NCBI RefSeq assembly: GCF_000952685.1
Contig: NZ_JYHV01000015.1
Span: forward strand, 276,055-340,054
Reading direction: 5' to 3'
Length of the DNA: 64,000 nucleotides
Source of the DNA: Stutzerimonas stutzeri
Lineage (GTDB): Bacteria > Pseudomonadota > Gammaproteobacteria > Pseudomonadales > Pseudomonadaceae
The notes beneath the pieces are model-generated. The model was not told the DNA's origin. It ran no database searches and was given only the letters and a program-made list of their open reading frames with translations. How positions within the stretch are numbered: position 1 is the stretch's first letter; each line of letters begins with the position of its first letter. The position numbers and the translations under genes are program-made. Positions 31,986 through 39,256 of the stretch are shown here, piece after piece.

Positions 31986-33062
31986 ATGTCCAGTCAATGT
32001 GAAGTCGACAAAAGATCTGGGGCGCCGTCGCTCGGTTTCTTCGAGCGTTTTCTGACGGTCTGGGTGTTTTGTTGCATCGTCGCCGGAACGCTGCTCGGGC
32101 TCTATGCGCCGACCGCTGCGCGTGCTGTGGGCGGGTTGGAAATCGCCCATGTAAACATTCCGGTCGGCCTGCTGATTTGGGTGATGATCGTTCCGATGCT
32201 GATGAAGATCGATTTCTCTTCGCTGCGCGAGGTGTATGCCCAGCGCGTGAGCATGGGCGTCACGCTGTTTGTCAACTGGGCCGTTAAGCCCTTCACTATG
32301 GCGTTGCTCGGCTGGCTATTCATCAAACATGTGTTCGCTCCCTGGCTACCTGCAGCCGAGCTGGACAGCTACATGGCCGGGCTGATCCTTCTGGGCGCTG
32401 CGCCTTGCACGGCGATGGTCTTTGTCTGGAGCAACCTCTGCAACGGCAACGCGAATTTCACCCTCACCCAAGTGGCACTCAATGATCTGGTGATGGTGTT
32501 CGCCTTTGCTCCGATCGTGGCCTTGCTATTGGGTGTGTCATCCATTCCGGTGCCCTGGGATACGCTGTTGTTCTCTGTGTTGTTGTATATCGTGATCCCA
32601 CTGGCCATCGCCCAGTTCATTCGTGCCCGGCTGATCCGGCGAGGGGCAGCGGCATTCCAGGCAGCGCTGACTGGCAGCGCGCCGTTTTCGATCGCGGCAC
32701 TGTTGGTCACACTGGTTCTGTTGTTTTCGTTCCAGGGCGAGGCGATCGTCGAACAACCATTGATCATCGCCATGCTGGCGGTGCCAATCTTTTTGCAGAC
32801 GTTATTCATCGCGGGCCTCGGCTATTGGCTGAATCGTAAATGGCAGGTCCGCCATGACGTCGCCGGCCCCTCTGCGATGATTGGCGCGTCTAATTTCTTC
32901 GAGCTGGCGGTAGCGGTCGCCATTGTGCTGTACGGATTCGACTCAGGGGCGGCGCTCGCCACGGTGGTAGGCGTACTGATCGAAGTGCCGGTCATGCTCT
33001 GGCTGGTCCGTACGGTCAATCAAAGTCGCGCGTGGTACAGCCGAGCTCTGCGCCAGCCATGA
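31986..33062 (+). CDS. acr3: Arsenite efflux permease Acr3
   Basis: ACR3-family (BART superfamily) arsenite exporter with ten hydrophobic segments. The ATG at 31986, with AGGA seven bases upstream, gives 358 residues; an ATG at 31953 lacks a ribosome-binding site. The conserved thiol for As(OH)3 transport is C141 in LGAAPCTAMVFVWS. It is transcribed away from arsR across a 198-bp AT-rich region containing the candidate operator. With ArsH and ArsJ/Gap it covers arsenite, methylated arsenicals and arsenate. Confidence 0.95.
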   Translation: MSSQCEVDKRSGAPSLGFFERFLTVWVFCCIVAGTLLGLYAPTAARAVGGLEIAHVNIPVGLLIWVMIVPMLMKIDFSSLREVYAQRVSMGVTLFVNWAVKPFTMALLGWLFIKHVFAPWLPAAELDSYMAGLILLGAAPCTAMVFVWSNLCNGNANFTLTQVALNDLVMVFAFAPIVALLLGVSSIPVPWDTLLFSVLLYIVIPLAIAQFIRARLIRRGAAAFQAALTGSAPFSIAALLVTLVLLFSFQGEAIVEQPLIIAMLAVPIFLQTLFIAGLGYWLNRKWQVRHDVAGPSAMIGASNFFELAVAVAIVLYGFDSGAALATVVGVLIEVPVMLWLVRTVNQSRAWYSRALRQP

Positions 33063-33411
33063 CTCCTGTTCGATCGCAGGTGCGATCAACCCATACGGCC
33101 TAAATTCCTGAGCAGCCGATTGTCAGTCAGACGACCCACGAGCGATTCAGCTCGGGCAGCAACCCCAGGGCTGACGAGGCGGGCAGACAAAAAGCGGCAC
33201 CGCCGGTTTCAGGCTATGTTGATCAATGAGTCAGGCTTGCATCTGGCCTCTGATGCTCCCATAAAGGAGCAGGCTGTGGGTGGAGGGGTGATGCCATATG
33301 GCCATAAAGCGATGTATGGTCTGGGTAAGCCGATGTGTTTTTTGTTAAAGTCCGCCGCTTGCGAAGCGAGCAGTCAGCCAGCTTTGAATTTGCACAGAAA
33401 GAGGTGTCTGC
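33063..33411. other. Intergenic region upstream of gacA, no gene seen
   Basis: About 350 bases with a small inverted repeat (GATCGC/GCGATC near 33072-33085) just after acr3, and a T-rich segment near 33339. Presumably it holds the gacA promoter. I find no credible protein or RNA gene. Confidence 0.5.
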
Positions 33412-34056
33412 TTGATTAGGGTGCTTGTGGTCGATGACCACGATCTAGTGCGCACAGGCATTTCCCGAATGCTTGCCGATATCGATGGCCTACAGGTAGT
33501 CGGACAGGCGGAATCCGGCGAGATTGCGCTCAAGAAGTCGCGGGAGCTCAAGCCGGACGTCGTGCTGATGGATGTCAAAATGCCGGGCATTGGCGGCCTC
33601 GAGGCCACCCGTAAGCTCCTGCGCAGCCACCCGGACATCAAAGTCATCGCTGTCACTATCTGCGAAGAAGATCCCTTCCCTACGCGACTGTTACAGGCGG
33701 GCGCCGCCGGTTACCTGACGAAAGGCGCGGCGCTCGACGAGATGATTCAGGCGATTCGCATGGTCTTTGCCGGGCAGCGCTACATCAGTCCACAGATCGC
33801 CCAGCAACTGGCACTTAAATCGTTTCAGCCGAAGGTCAACGGCTCACCCTTCGATCTTCTCTCCGAGCGGGAGATCCAGATTGCCCTGATGATCGCTAAC
33901 TGCCAGAAGGTACAGACCATTTCAGACAAGCTTTGCCTGTCGCCGAAAACGGTCAACACTTACCGTTACCGCATCTATGAAAAGCTTTCGGTGACCAGCG
34001 ACGTCGAGTTGGCGCTGCTCGCCGTCCGTCACGGCATGGTCGACACCATCAATTGA
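33412..34056 (+). CDS. gacA: Response regulator GacA (UvrY/SirA family)
   Basis: Global regulator that, phosphorylated by GacS, activates small RNAs of the Rsm/Csr system. The product is 214 residues: receiver domain with D54, and a LuxR-type helix-turn-helix at about 145-205 ([16 protein letters not shown]). The start is TTG at 33412, preceded by AGAGG; gacA starting with TTG is known in Pseudomonas. Its TGA overlaps the uvrC ATG by one base. The order gacA-uvrC-pgsA is conserved from E. coli (uvrY-uvrC-pgsA) to Pseudomonas. Confidence 0.96.
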   Translation: MIRVLVVDDHDLVRTGISRMLADIDGLQVVGQAESGEIALKKSRELKPDVVLMDVKMPGIGGLEATRKLLRSHPDIKVIAVTICEEDPFPTRLLQAGAAGYLTKGAALDEMIQAIRMVFAGQRYISPQIAQQLALKSFQPKVNGSPFDLLSEREIQIALMIANCQKVQTISDKLCLSPKTVNTYRYRIYEKLSVTSDVELALLAVRHGMVDTIN

Positions 34057-35876
34057 TGAGCGGCTTCGATTCCTCCGCTTTTCTGGCTTCCTGCAGCGGA
34101 CGTCCCGGCGTCTACCGGATGTTCGATGCCGACGCCAAGCTGCTCTACGTGGGCAAGGCGAAAAATCTCAAGAAGCGTCTGGCAAGTTATTTCCGCAAGA
34201 CCGGGCAGGCGCCTAAAACCGCCGCGCTGGTAGCCCGCATCGCGCAGGTCGAAACCACTATCACGGCGAATGAAACCGAAGCGCTGCTGCTCGAACAGAC
34301 GTTGATCAAACAGTGGCGCCCGCCTTACAACATCCTGCTGCGCGACGATAAGTCGTATCCCTACGTGTTTCTTTCGAGCGGCGAATTTCCTCGGCTCAGT
34401 ATTCATCGCGGTGCAAAGAAGGAGGCGGGACGTTATTTCGGCCCGTACCCCAGCGCCGGCGCAATTCGCGAAAGCCTGGGTCTGCTGCAAAAGGCCTTCT
34501 TCGTGCGCCAATGCGAAGACAGCTACTACCGCAACCGCACCCGACCTTGTCTGCAGTATCAGATCAAGCGTTGCAAGGCACCTTGCGTGAAGCTGGTCGA
34601 CGCCGACGAATATGCAGAAGATGTCCGGCATTCTGTGATGTTCCTGGAGGGGCGCAGCAATGCCCTGGCCGAGGAGCTGTCGAAGAACATGGAGAAGGCA
34701 GCGGCGGCGCTCGATTTCGAGCGCGCCGCGCAGATTCGCGATCAGATCGGCATTCTGCGTCGCGTGCAAGATCAACAGAGCATGGAAGGCGGCAGCGGTA
34801 ACGTCGATATCGTCGCCGCCGTGGTGAGCCCAGGCGGTGCCTGTGTGCATTTGATTAGCGTGCGTGGCGGGCGGGTTCTCGGCAGTAAGAATTTCTTCCC
34901 GCAGGTCGCCATCGAAGAGAGCGTCAGCGACGTGCTCCAGGCATTCCTGGAGCAGTACTACCTCAGCTCCATGGAGCGCGATCTCCCCGCGGAGCTGATC
35001 GTCAATACGGTTCACGAAGACTTCGATACCTTGATCAGCGCGGTTGCAGAGCTGCGCGACGTCGAGCTGACGATCACTCATCGTGTTCGTGGAACCCGGG
35101 CACGCTGGCAGCAGCTGGCCCTGACCAACGCCGAGCAGGCACTCGGGGCGCGGTTGGCGAACCGTCAACATTTGGCGGCCCGTTTCCAGGCCCTGGCCGA
35201 GGCGTTGGAGCTGGACGAACTGCCCACCCGCCTGGAATGTTTCGATATCAGCCATTCCAGCGGTGAGGCCACGGTCGCGTCCTGTGTGGTATTCGGCCCG
35301 GAAGGGCCGCTGAAATCTGATTACCGTCGCTACAACATCGAAGGTGTCACTGCCGGCGATGACTATGCAGCGATGCATCAGGCGCTCTCACGGCGATTCA
35401 AGAAAGCCGCCGAGGGGGAGGGCAAGCTCCCTGACATATTGCTGGTGGACGGCGGCAAGGGGCAGTTGAACATGGCCCGCGAGGTCCTGCAGGAGCTTGC
35501 CGTGCCGGAGCTGATCCTGCTGGGCGTGGCCAAGGGCGTGACGCGTAAACCCGGTCTGGAGACGCTCTATCTCAATGACGCCGCGCATGAATTCACGCTG
35601 CCTGGCGATTCCCCGGCGTTGCATCTGATCCAGCAAGTACGCGACGAGGCTCACCGTTTCGCCATCACTGGCCATCGCGCACGCCGCGCAAAGACGCGAA
35701 CGACCTCTACGTTGGAGGGTGTGCCGGGCATCGGACCGAAACGTCGTCGCGAACTGCTCAAGCACTTTGGTGGTCTTCAAGAACTCTGCCGCGCCAGTCT
35801 CGATGAAATCGCCAAGGCGCCCGGGATCAGCAAAAAGCTCGCCGAATCGATTTATGCCGCTCTGCACAGTGAGTAG
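34056..35876 (+). CDS. uvrC: Excinuclease ABC subunit C
   Basis: UvrC makes both incisions around DNA lesions during nucleotide excision repair. The 606-residue protein has a GIY-YIG endonuclease domain (about 16-95, starting GVYRMF with [11 protein letters not shown]), a UVR motif near 205-240, an RNase H-like endonuclease domain in the C-terminal half (ECFDISH), and tandem helix-hairpin-helix motifs at the end ([20 protein letters not shown]). The ATG overlaps the gacA stop (TGATG); the TTG one codon earlier is less likely. Confidence 0.97.
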   Translation: MSGFDSSAFLASCSGRPGVYRMFDADAKLLYVGKAKNLKKRLASYFRKTGQAPKTAALVARIAQVETTITANETEALLLEQTLIKQWRPPYNILLRDDKSYPYVFLSSGEFPRLSIHRGAKKEAGRYFGPYPSAGAIRESLGLLQKAFFVRQCEDSYYRNRTRPCLQYQIKRCKAPCVKLVDADEYAEDVRHSVMFLEGRSNALAEELSKNMEKAAAALDFERAAQIRDQIGILRRVQDQQSMEGGSGNVDIVAAVVSPGGACVHLISVRGGRVLGSKNFFPQVAIEESVSDVLQAFLEQYYLSSMERDLPAELIVNTVHEDFDTLISAVAELRDVELTITHRVRGTRARWQQLALTNAEQALGARLANRQHLAARFQALAEALELDELPTRLECFDISHSSGEATVASCVVFGPEGPLKSDYRRYNIEGVTAGDDYAAMHQALSRRFKKAAEGEGKLPDILLVDGGKGQLNMAREVLQELAVPELILLGVAKGVTRKPGLETLYLNDAAHEFTLPGDSPALHLIQQVRDEAHRFAITGHRARRAKTRTTSTLEGVPGIGPKRRRELLKHFGGLQELCRASLDEIAKAPGISKKLAESIYAALHSE

Positions 35877-35910
35877 AATCGCCCCCTAAATCTGCGGATC
35901 AGTGGTATCG

Positions 35911-36468
35911 ATGAACATTCCAAATATTCTCACCGTGCTACGTGTACTGCTGATACCGATTATCGTCCTGTTGTTCTATCTTCCTTTCCACTGGAGCTAT
36001 TTAGCCTCGAGCGCCGTGTTCACCGTTGCCGCGCTTACCGATTGGCTGGACGGTTACCTCGCCCGTAGGCTCCAGCAAAGCACGCCATTCGGTGCCTTCC
36101 TCGATCCGGTCGCGGACAAGCTGATGGTGGCGGTGGCACTGGTGTTACTGGTCGAAGAACATTCGAACCTTTGGCTGACCTTACCGGCGGCCATCATCAT
36201 CGGACGCGAGATCGTGGTGTCGGCTCTACGTGAGTGGATGGCGGAACTGGGCGCGCGGGCCCAGGTGGCGGTCTCCAGCCTGGGTAAATGGAAAACGGCG
36301 GCGCAGATGGTGGCGCTGGTGATCCTTTTAGCCAACCCGCCACTGGTAACTGTTTGGGTAGGGCTTGGCTATGCATTGCTAATCATCGCTGCCGCATTGA
36401 CCTTGTGGTCGATGATCAATTACCTGATGGCCGCCTGGCCCCACCTAAGTCCTACAGAAAAGAAATAA
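35911..36468 (+). CDS. pgsA: CDP-diacylglycerol-glycerol-3-phosphate 3-phosphatidyltransferase
   Basis: PgsA is the inner-membrane enzyme that makes phosphatidylglycerol phosphate. From the ATG at 35911 the product has 185 residues. The CDP-alcohol phosphotransferase signature is complete: D47-G48-x2-A51-R52-x8-G61-x3-D65-x3-D69. Several hydrophobic helices are present. It follows uvrC by 34 bases. Next come the tRNA genes, in the same order as glyW-cysT-leuZ after pgsA in E. coli. Confidence 0.96.
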   Translation: MNIPNILTVLRVLLIPIIVLLFYLPFHWSYLASSAVFTVAALTDWLDGYLARRLQQSTPFGAFLDPVADKLMVAVALVLLVEEHSNLWLTLPAAIIIGREIVVSALREWMAELGARAQVAVSSLGKWKTAAQMVALVILLANPPLVTVWVGLGYALLIIAAALTLWSMINYLMAAWPHLSPTEKK

Positions 36469-36488
36469 AAACTTTTTTAATCAAAGGC

Positions 36489-36516
36489 TTGACGGGGGGC
36501 GCTGAAACTATAAAAT
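36489..36516 (+). promoter_or_regulatory. Promoter of the tRNA-Gly/tRNA-Cys genes
   Basis: TTGACG, a 16-base spacer, then TAAAAT (overlapping an alternative TATAAA) lies about 22 bases before tRNA-Gly. A GC-rich stretch follows the -10 box, resembling a stringent discriminator. Confidence 0.75.
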
Positions 36517-36537
36517 GGCGCCCGTCACCAAGACGAT

Positions 36538-36613
<76 letters not shown>

Positions 36614-36621
36614 GTTTGTTG

Positions 36622-36652
36622 ACGATGACGCCGCAATATGCGGCGTCATCGT
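36622..36652. other. Long hairpin between tRNA-Gly and tRNA-Cys
   Basis: A perfect 14-bp stem (ACGATGACGCCGCA with its complement) around an ATA loop, followed by TTT, fills the 44-bp spacer. It could be a processing signal or a partial terminator for the tRNA transcript. Confidence 0.75.
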
Positions 36653-36657
36653 TTTGA

Positions 36658-36731
36658 GGCCGGTTGGCAGAGTGGTTATGCAGCGGATTGCAAATCCGTG
36701 TACGCCGGTTCGATTCCGACATCGGCCTCCA
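36658..36731 (+). tRNA. cysT: tRNA-Cys (GCA)
   Basis: A 74-nt cloverleaf with encoded CCA: acceptor GGCCGGT/ATCGGCC with one G-U pair, discriminator U typical of tRNA-Cys, anticodon GCA at 36690-36692 inside GGATT-loop-AATCC, and T loop TTCGATT. An intrinsic terminator follows ten bases later. Confidence 0.97.
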
Positions 36732-36740
36732 TTAGTGAAG

Positions 36741-36770
36741 AAACCGCAAGCGCAAGCTTGCGGTTTTTTT
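36741..36770 (+). terminator. Intrinsic terminator after tRNA-Cys
   Basis: AAACCGCAAGC and GCTTGCGGTTT pair over 11 bp with a GCAA loop and seven Ts. It ends the Gly-Cys transcript, so the following tRNA-Leu needs its own promoter. The next 250 bases up to 37023 contain that promoter (36961-36989) and no gene that I can support. Confidence 0.93.
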
Positions 36771-36960
36771 ATGCCTTCGATTCGGCGGGTTGGGTATTCT
36801 GGCGCTTCCGATTCAGAGGTGTCTGGTCGTCCAATGCTTGGTCGAGGAGCCCGCTAACGGAACTGCAGCGAGCCATTGCACAACCAAATCCGAGCACTGG
36901 ATTGATCCTGGCTCCTGTCGCGCTGAACGCAGCTCTTCCATCTCCGGCGTGCCGTTCGGG

Positions 36961-36989
36961 TTGCACCTCGACGGGTGGCTGGTTATAGT
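36961..36989 (+). promoter_or_regulatory. Promoter of the native tRNA-Leu(UAA) gene
   Basis: TTGCAC, 17-base spacer, TATAGT: a strong sigma-70 match 34 bases before the 5' half of the native tRNA-Leu at 37024. After island insertion it would transcribe into the island's intron-containing tRNA-Leu, since no terminator is seen before 37547. Confidence 0.75.
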
Positions 36990-37023
36990 CCTGCGCCGCG
37001 ATCGAGCATCGCGCTCACCGTCT

Positions 37024-37063
37024 GCCCGGATGGCGAAACTGGTAGACGCAAGGAACTTAAAAT
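37024..37063 (+). pseudogene. leuZ: 5' half of native tRNA-Leu(UAA), cut at the anticodon loop by a genomic island
   Basis: The sequence reads as the acceptor strand GCCCGGA, a D-arm with CTGGTAGAC, the 5' anticodon stem and the loop CTTAAAA, then leaves tRNA sequence. No variable arm or T-arm follows. The missing 3' half is at 51514-51568: its TCCGGGC pairs perfectly with GCCCGGA here. The joined molecule is 87 nt with one mismatch, A37054 opposite C51522 in the anticodon stem. Gene order after pgsA and cysT identifies it as the leuZ locus. Confidence 0.92.
37056..37063 (+). repeat. Left att core repeat
   Basis: CTTAAAAT, the anticodon loop of the native tRNA-Leu plus the first base of the 3' stem. 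It is flanked here by GGAA and TTCC, giving a symmetric core site. The same 8 bases recur at 51514. Confidence 0.8.
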
Positions 37064-37222
37064 TTCCCGTGTAAAGCTTTTTTGCTTTTTCCGCTGGGAT
37101 CAAAAGCCGGTGGGCAAGGGGTTGCGAGCAGTAGGCGGTAGCGTCGTAGTTCGTTTTTTCGGACTAGGTGTCAGCTAGGTGCCAATAGATTGCGGTACGT
37201 GAATTTACGCGTTGCACACTAC

Positions 37223-37538
37223 GCCCGAGTGGTGAAATCGGTAGACACAGGGGACTTAAACAATTTGAGCCTTCGGAGGGAAACGTCCGAAGTGAAGCCC
37301 GTCAAATTCGGCGAAAGCCCTGGACCCTTCGGTGTCCGAGCCAACGCCGAGCCAAGCCCAAGCCCTGCTTGGGAAGGTGTAGAGAGCAGACGGCGGGCAC
37401 CTACGGCCGCAAGGCTATGGTGAAGGCGTGCTCCAGCCCACGAACGTTCGGCAACTTGCTGGGCGGCGGTGAAAGCCGAAGTGGGAAGAAAATCCCCCGC
37501 CGTAAGGCGTGCCGGTTCGAGTCCGGCCTCGGGCACCA
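37223..37538 (+). tRNA. tRNA-Leu (UAA) interrupted by a group I intron
   Basis: The exons are 37223-37257 and 37489-37538; joined they make an 85-nt tRNA with encoded CCA. Acceptor GCCCGAG/CTCGGGC, anticodon stem GGGGA/TCCCC, variable arm CGCC-GTAA-GGCG, and T stem GCCGG/CCGGC are all perfectly paired. The interruption lies after U34 of the UAA anticodon, the same point as the classical tRNA-Leu(UAA) introns of cyanobacteria and chloroplasts. The exon sequence differs strongly from the native leuZ halves, so it came with the island. A strong terminator follows at 37547. Standard tRNA finders may miss it. Confidence 0.93.
37258..37488 (+). ncRNA. Self-splicing group I intron (IC3-like) in tRNA-Leu(UAA)
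   Basis: 231 nt without a protein-coding frame. P1: exon CTT plus AAA pairs with TTTGAG, placing U37257 opposite G37267, the required U-G splice-site pair. P2: 37271-37277/37286-37292. P3: GCCCGTC 37297-37303 with GGCGGGC 37392-37398. P4: TTCGGC 37307-37312 with GCCGAG 37346-37351. P6: CCCAAGC/GCTTGGG. P7: GAGCA 37384-37388 with TGCTC 37429-37433. P8: CACC/GGTG. P9: CCCAC 37437-37441 with GTGGG 37481-37485. The intron ends in G (37488). Single-stranded core segments (AAATTCGGCGAAA, AAGGTGTAGAGA, CTATGGTGAAGGC) resemble those I recall for the Azoarcus tRNA-Ile ribozyme, with paired changes in P3 and P7. Confidence 0.93.
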
Positions 37539-37546
37539 ATTTGAAA

Positions 37547-37578
37547 GCCGACCTTGTAGATGCAAGGTCGGCTTTTTT
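37547..37578 (+). terminator. Intrinsic terminator after intron-containing tRNA-Leu
   Basis: GCCGACCTTG and CAAGGTCGGC form a perfect 10-bp stem, loop TAGATG, followed by six Ts, nine bases after the tRNA CCA end. Confidence 0.95.
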
Positions 37579-38347
37579 ATGGCGATTCGCATATGGCCTA
37601 CCTTATCTGCGGGTTGATGCCTCAAAGCAGCGCGGACTATCGTCGCGAGGCTATGTGATTCCGTGCCGGCTACCTGGCAAGCTGCCGCTACGACGAAGTC
37701 GTTCGATATCGATTGAGGTTTTGTGGCCAGGGTCTACTAAGTTGGGCAGCTGTCATTTCGTCCAGTGCTGATGACCAAGGAAGATGAAGCGTTGATCGTC
37801 GCGGTTCGTGAGCGTCTTGAAGCGTCCCAGCGCGTGAAGGTAGCGCTGGATGATCTATAGCCTGGTGTTTGACGCGGGCGCATTAAAGAATGGAATGAAG
37901 TGATATTTGATGTTCATGTCGGTTCAAGATTGGCCACCAAGCTCTACCGAGAGTGAGACGAGCACCCACCCCGCCAACTGAGGTGAGGCCGGCCTTGCGA
38001 ACCTCCGGCCACAAACAAACCTGCCGCAAAAATGCGCTATCTCGGCCAATAACAGCCGCTTAGATTCACAAAAACGCCACGCAACACACCCGCACGATTC
38101 AACTGGTACATGACTTATCCCGAATGCGGCGGGACTGCTGTCTATTAACAATCAACTCCGTTGTTGCCTATCTAGTGCAGCGTAGGACCGCCACGTGGCT
38201 ACGAATCCTGCGTAACAGCGCCGGAATAAAACATTCATTTACGAATGTAAACCCTCGTAAATGCGAGTGATTGCCATTAGAATCCACGACCTTTAGTGGG
38301 TTGTCTTTCAGACAGTCACCTGTACGGTCCCTTTCGGAGTACATCCA
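37579..38347. other. Non-coding left part of the island
   Basis: About 770 bases without a supported gene. A 29-codon frame (37770-37859, MTKEDEALIVAVRERLEASQ...) ends in TAG; a plus-one shift would continue to a stop near 37905, so it may be a decayed gene remnant, but I cannot name it. The right part is AT-richer and holds the inverted repeat at 38236-38263, presumably in the promoter of the iron-transport genes. Confidence 0.4.
38236..38263. promoter_or_regulatory. Inverted repeat upstream of the iron transporter genes
   Basis: CATTTACGA and TCGTAAATG are a perfect 9-bp inverted repeat with a 10-base spacer, about 85 bases before the binding-protein gene. It overlaps the start of AATGCGAGTGATTGCCATT, which has a weak resemblance to a Fur box. 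Candidate operator of this operon. Confidence 0.5.
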
Positions 38348-39256
38348 ATGCGTAACTTCTCGTTCCGAGCGTTAGCTGGGATTATGTTTTCCTCACTATT
38401 GTTTTGCACACAGTTGCAGGCTGCCGAACGTGTTGTCGATAGCGTATACGGGCCTGTCAAGCTCAACGGCGTACCCCAGCGCGTGGTTGCGCTCGATGAA
38501 AACGCGTTGGATGTAGCACTTGCGCTTGGCGTTCAGCCTGTGGGTGCCTTAGCGAGCCGGGGCGGTACCGATGTACCGGATTACCTTAAGGATAAAGCTG
38601 GCAAGATCGCTCTTGTCGGTAGCGTCCGCGAACCGAATCTTGAAGCGATTCTGACTTTGCAGCCGGACCTCATCCTGGCGTCCTCCGAGTTGCCTAGGGC
38701 GCAGTACGACCGACTCAGCCTGATCGCCCCGACCATTGTGCCCAAAGGCGGTTCATTTCAAGACTGGCGGACAGTCAATAGCCTCTACGCCCTGGCGCTT
38801 GATAAACAGGATGAAGGCGCGGCACTGGAAGATGAAATCGATGCCCGTTCGGTAGCGCTACGTGAACGCCTTTCCGGTAGTCCCCAGGTCAGCGTAATTC
38901 GCTGGAATCCCCAGGGTCCTTTCATCATGTCTAGCCGACTGTTTGTCGGCCAGCTATTGGATGCGGTAGGGCTCAAGCCAAACGAGCTATCGACCCAAAC
39001 AAAGAAGCCGCATACGGACATCCTTAGCTTGGAAAATCTCAGCAAGGCCGACGCCGACTGGATCTTCCTCGCCACACTCAACAGTGATGGTCAGAAGGCG
39101 CTGGAAGAAGCCCGCAAACAACCCGCCTTCAATCGTTTGGGTGCAGTTAAAAACGGGCATGTCGTGTCGGTTGATGGTCAGATATGGAGCAGCAGTGCGG
39201 GGTATCTTGCAGCGCACCGCATCCTGGACGATGTAGAGAAGGCCCTGCTCGACTGA
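38348..39256 (+). CDS. Periplasmic iron(III)-chelate/hemin-type binding protein (FecB-like)
   Basis: A class III periplasmic binding protein (PF01497 type), 302 residues, with a signal peptide ending near LQA (about 26). The domain begins VVDSVYGPVKLNGVPQRVVAL, contains EPNLEAILTLQPDLILASS near 95-115 typical of FecB/FhuD/BtuF, and lacks a lipobox, so it is soluble in the periplasm. It is the first gene of a four-gene ABC operon with overlapping starts. The likely ligand is a ferric chelate; whether it is citrate, another siderophore or heme cannot be decided from sequence. No TonB receptor gene accompanies it on the island. Confidence 0.88.
   Translation: MRNFSFRALAGIMFSSLLFCTQLQAAERVVDSVYGPVKLNGVPQRVVALDENALDVALALGVQPVGALASRGGTDVPDYLKDKAGKIALVGSVREPNLEAILTLQPDLILASSELPRAQYDRLSLIAPTIVPKGGSFQDWRTVNSLYALALDKQDEGAALEDEIDARSVALRERLSGSPQVSVIRWNPQGPFIMSSRLFVGQLLDAVGLKPNELSTQTKKPHTDILSLENLSKADADWIFLATLNSDGQKALEEARKQPAFNRLGAVKNGHVVSVDGQIWSSSAGYLAAHRILDDVEKALLD

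Noticed and set aside
37024..37070. A second functional tRNA-Leu next to the intron-containing one
   Set aside because: No variable arm, T-arm or 3' acceptor strand follows; these are found 14.4 kb away at 51514-51568, so it is a broken half.
37223..37538. Degenerate tRNA-Leu with random insertion
   Set aside because: The exons are perfectly paired and the insert shows every group I core helix, a U-G splice-site pair and a terminal G; decay would not preserve these.
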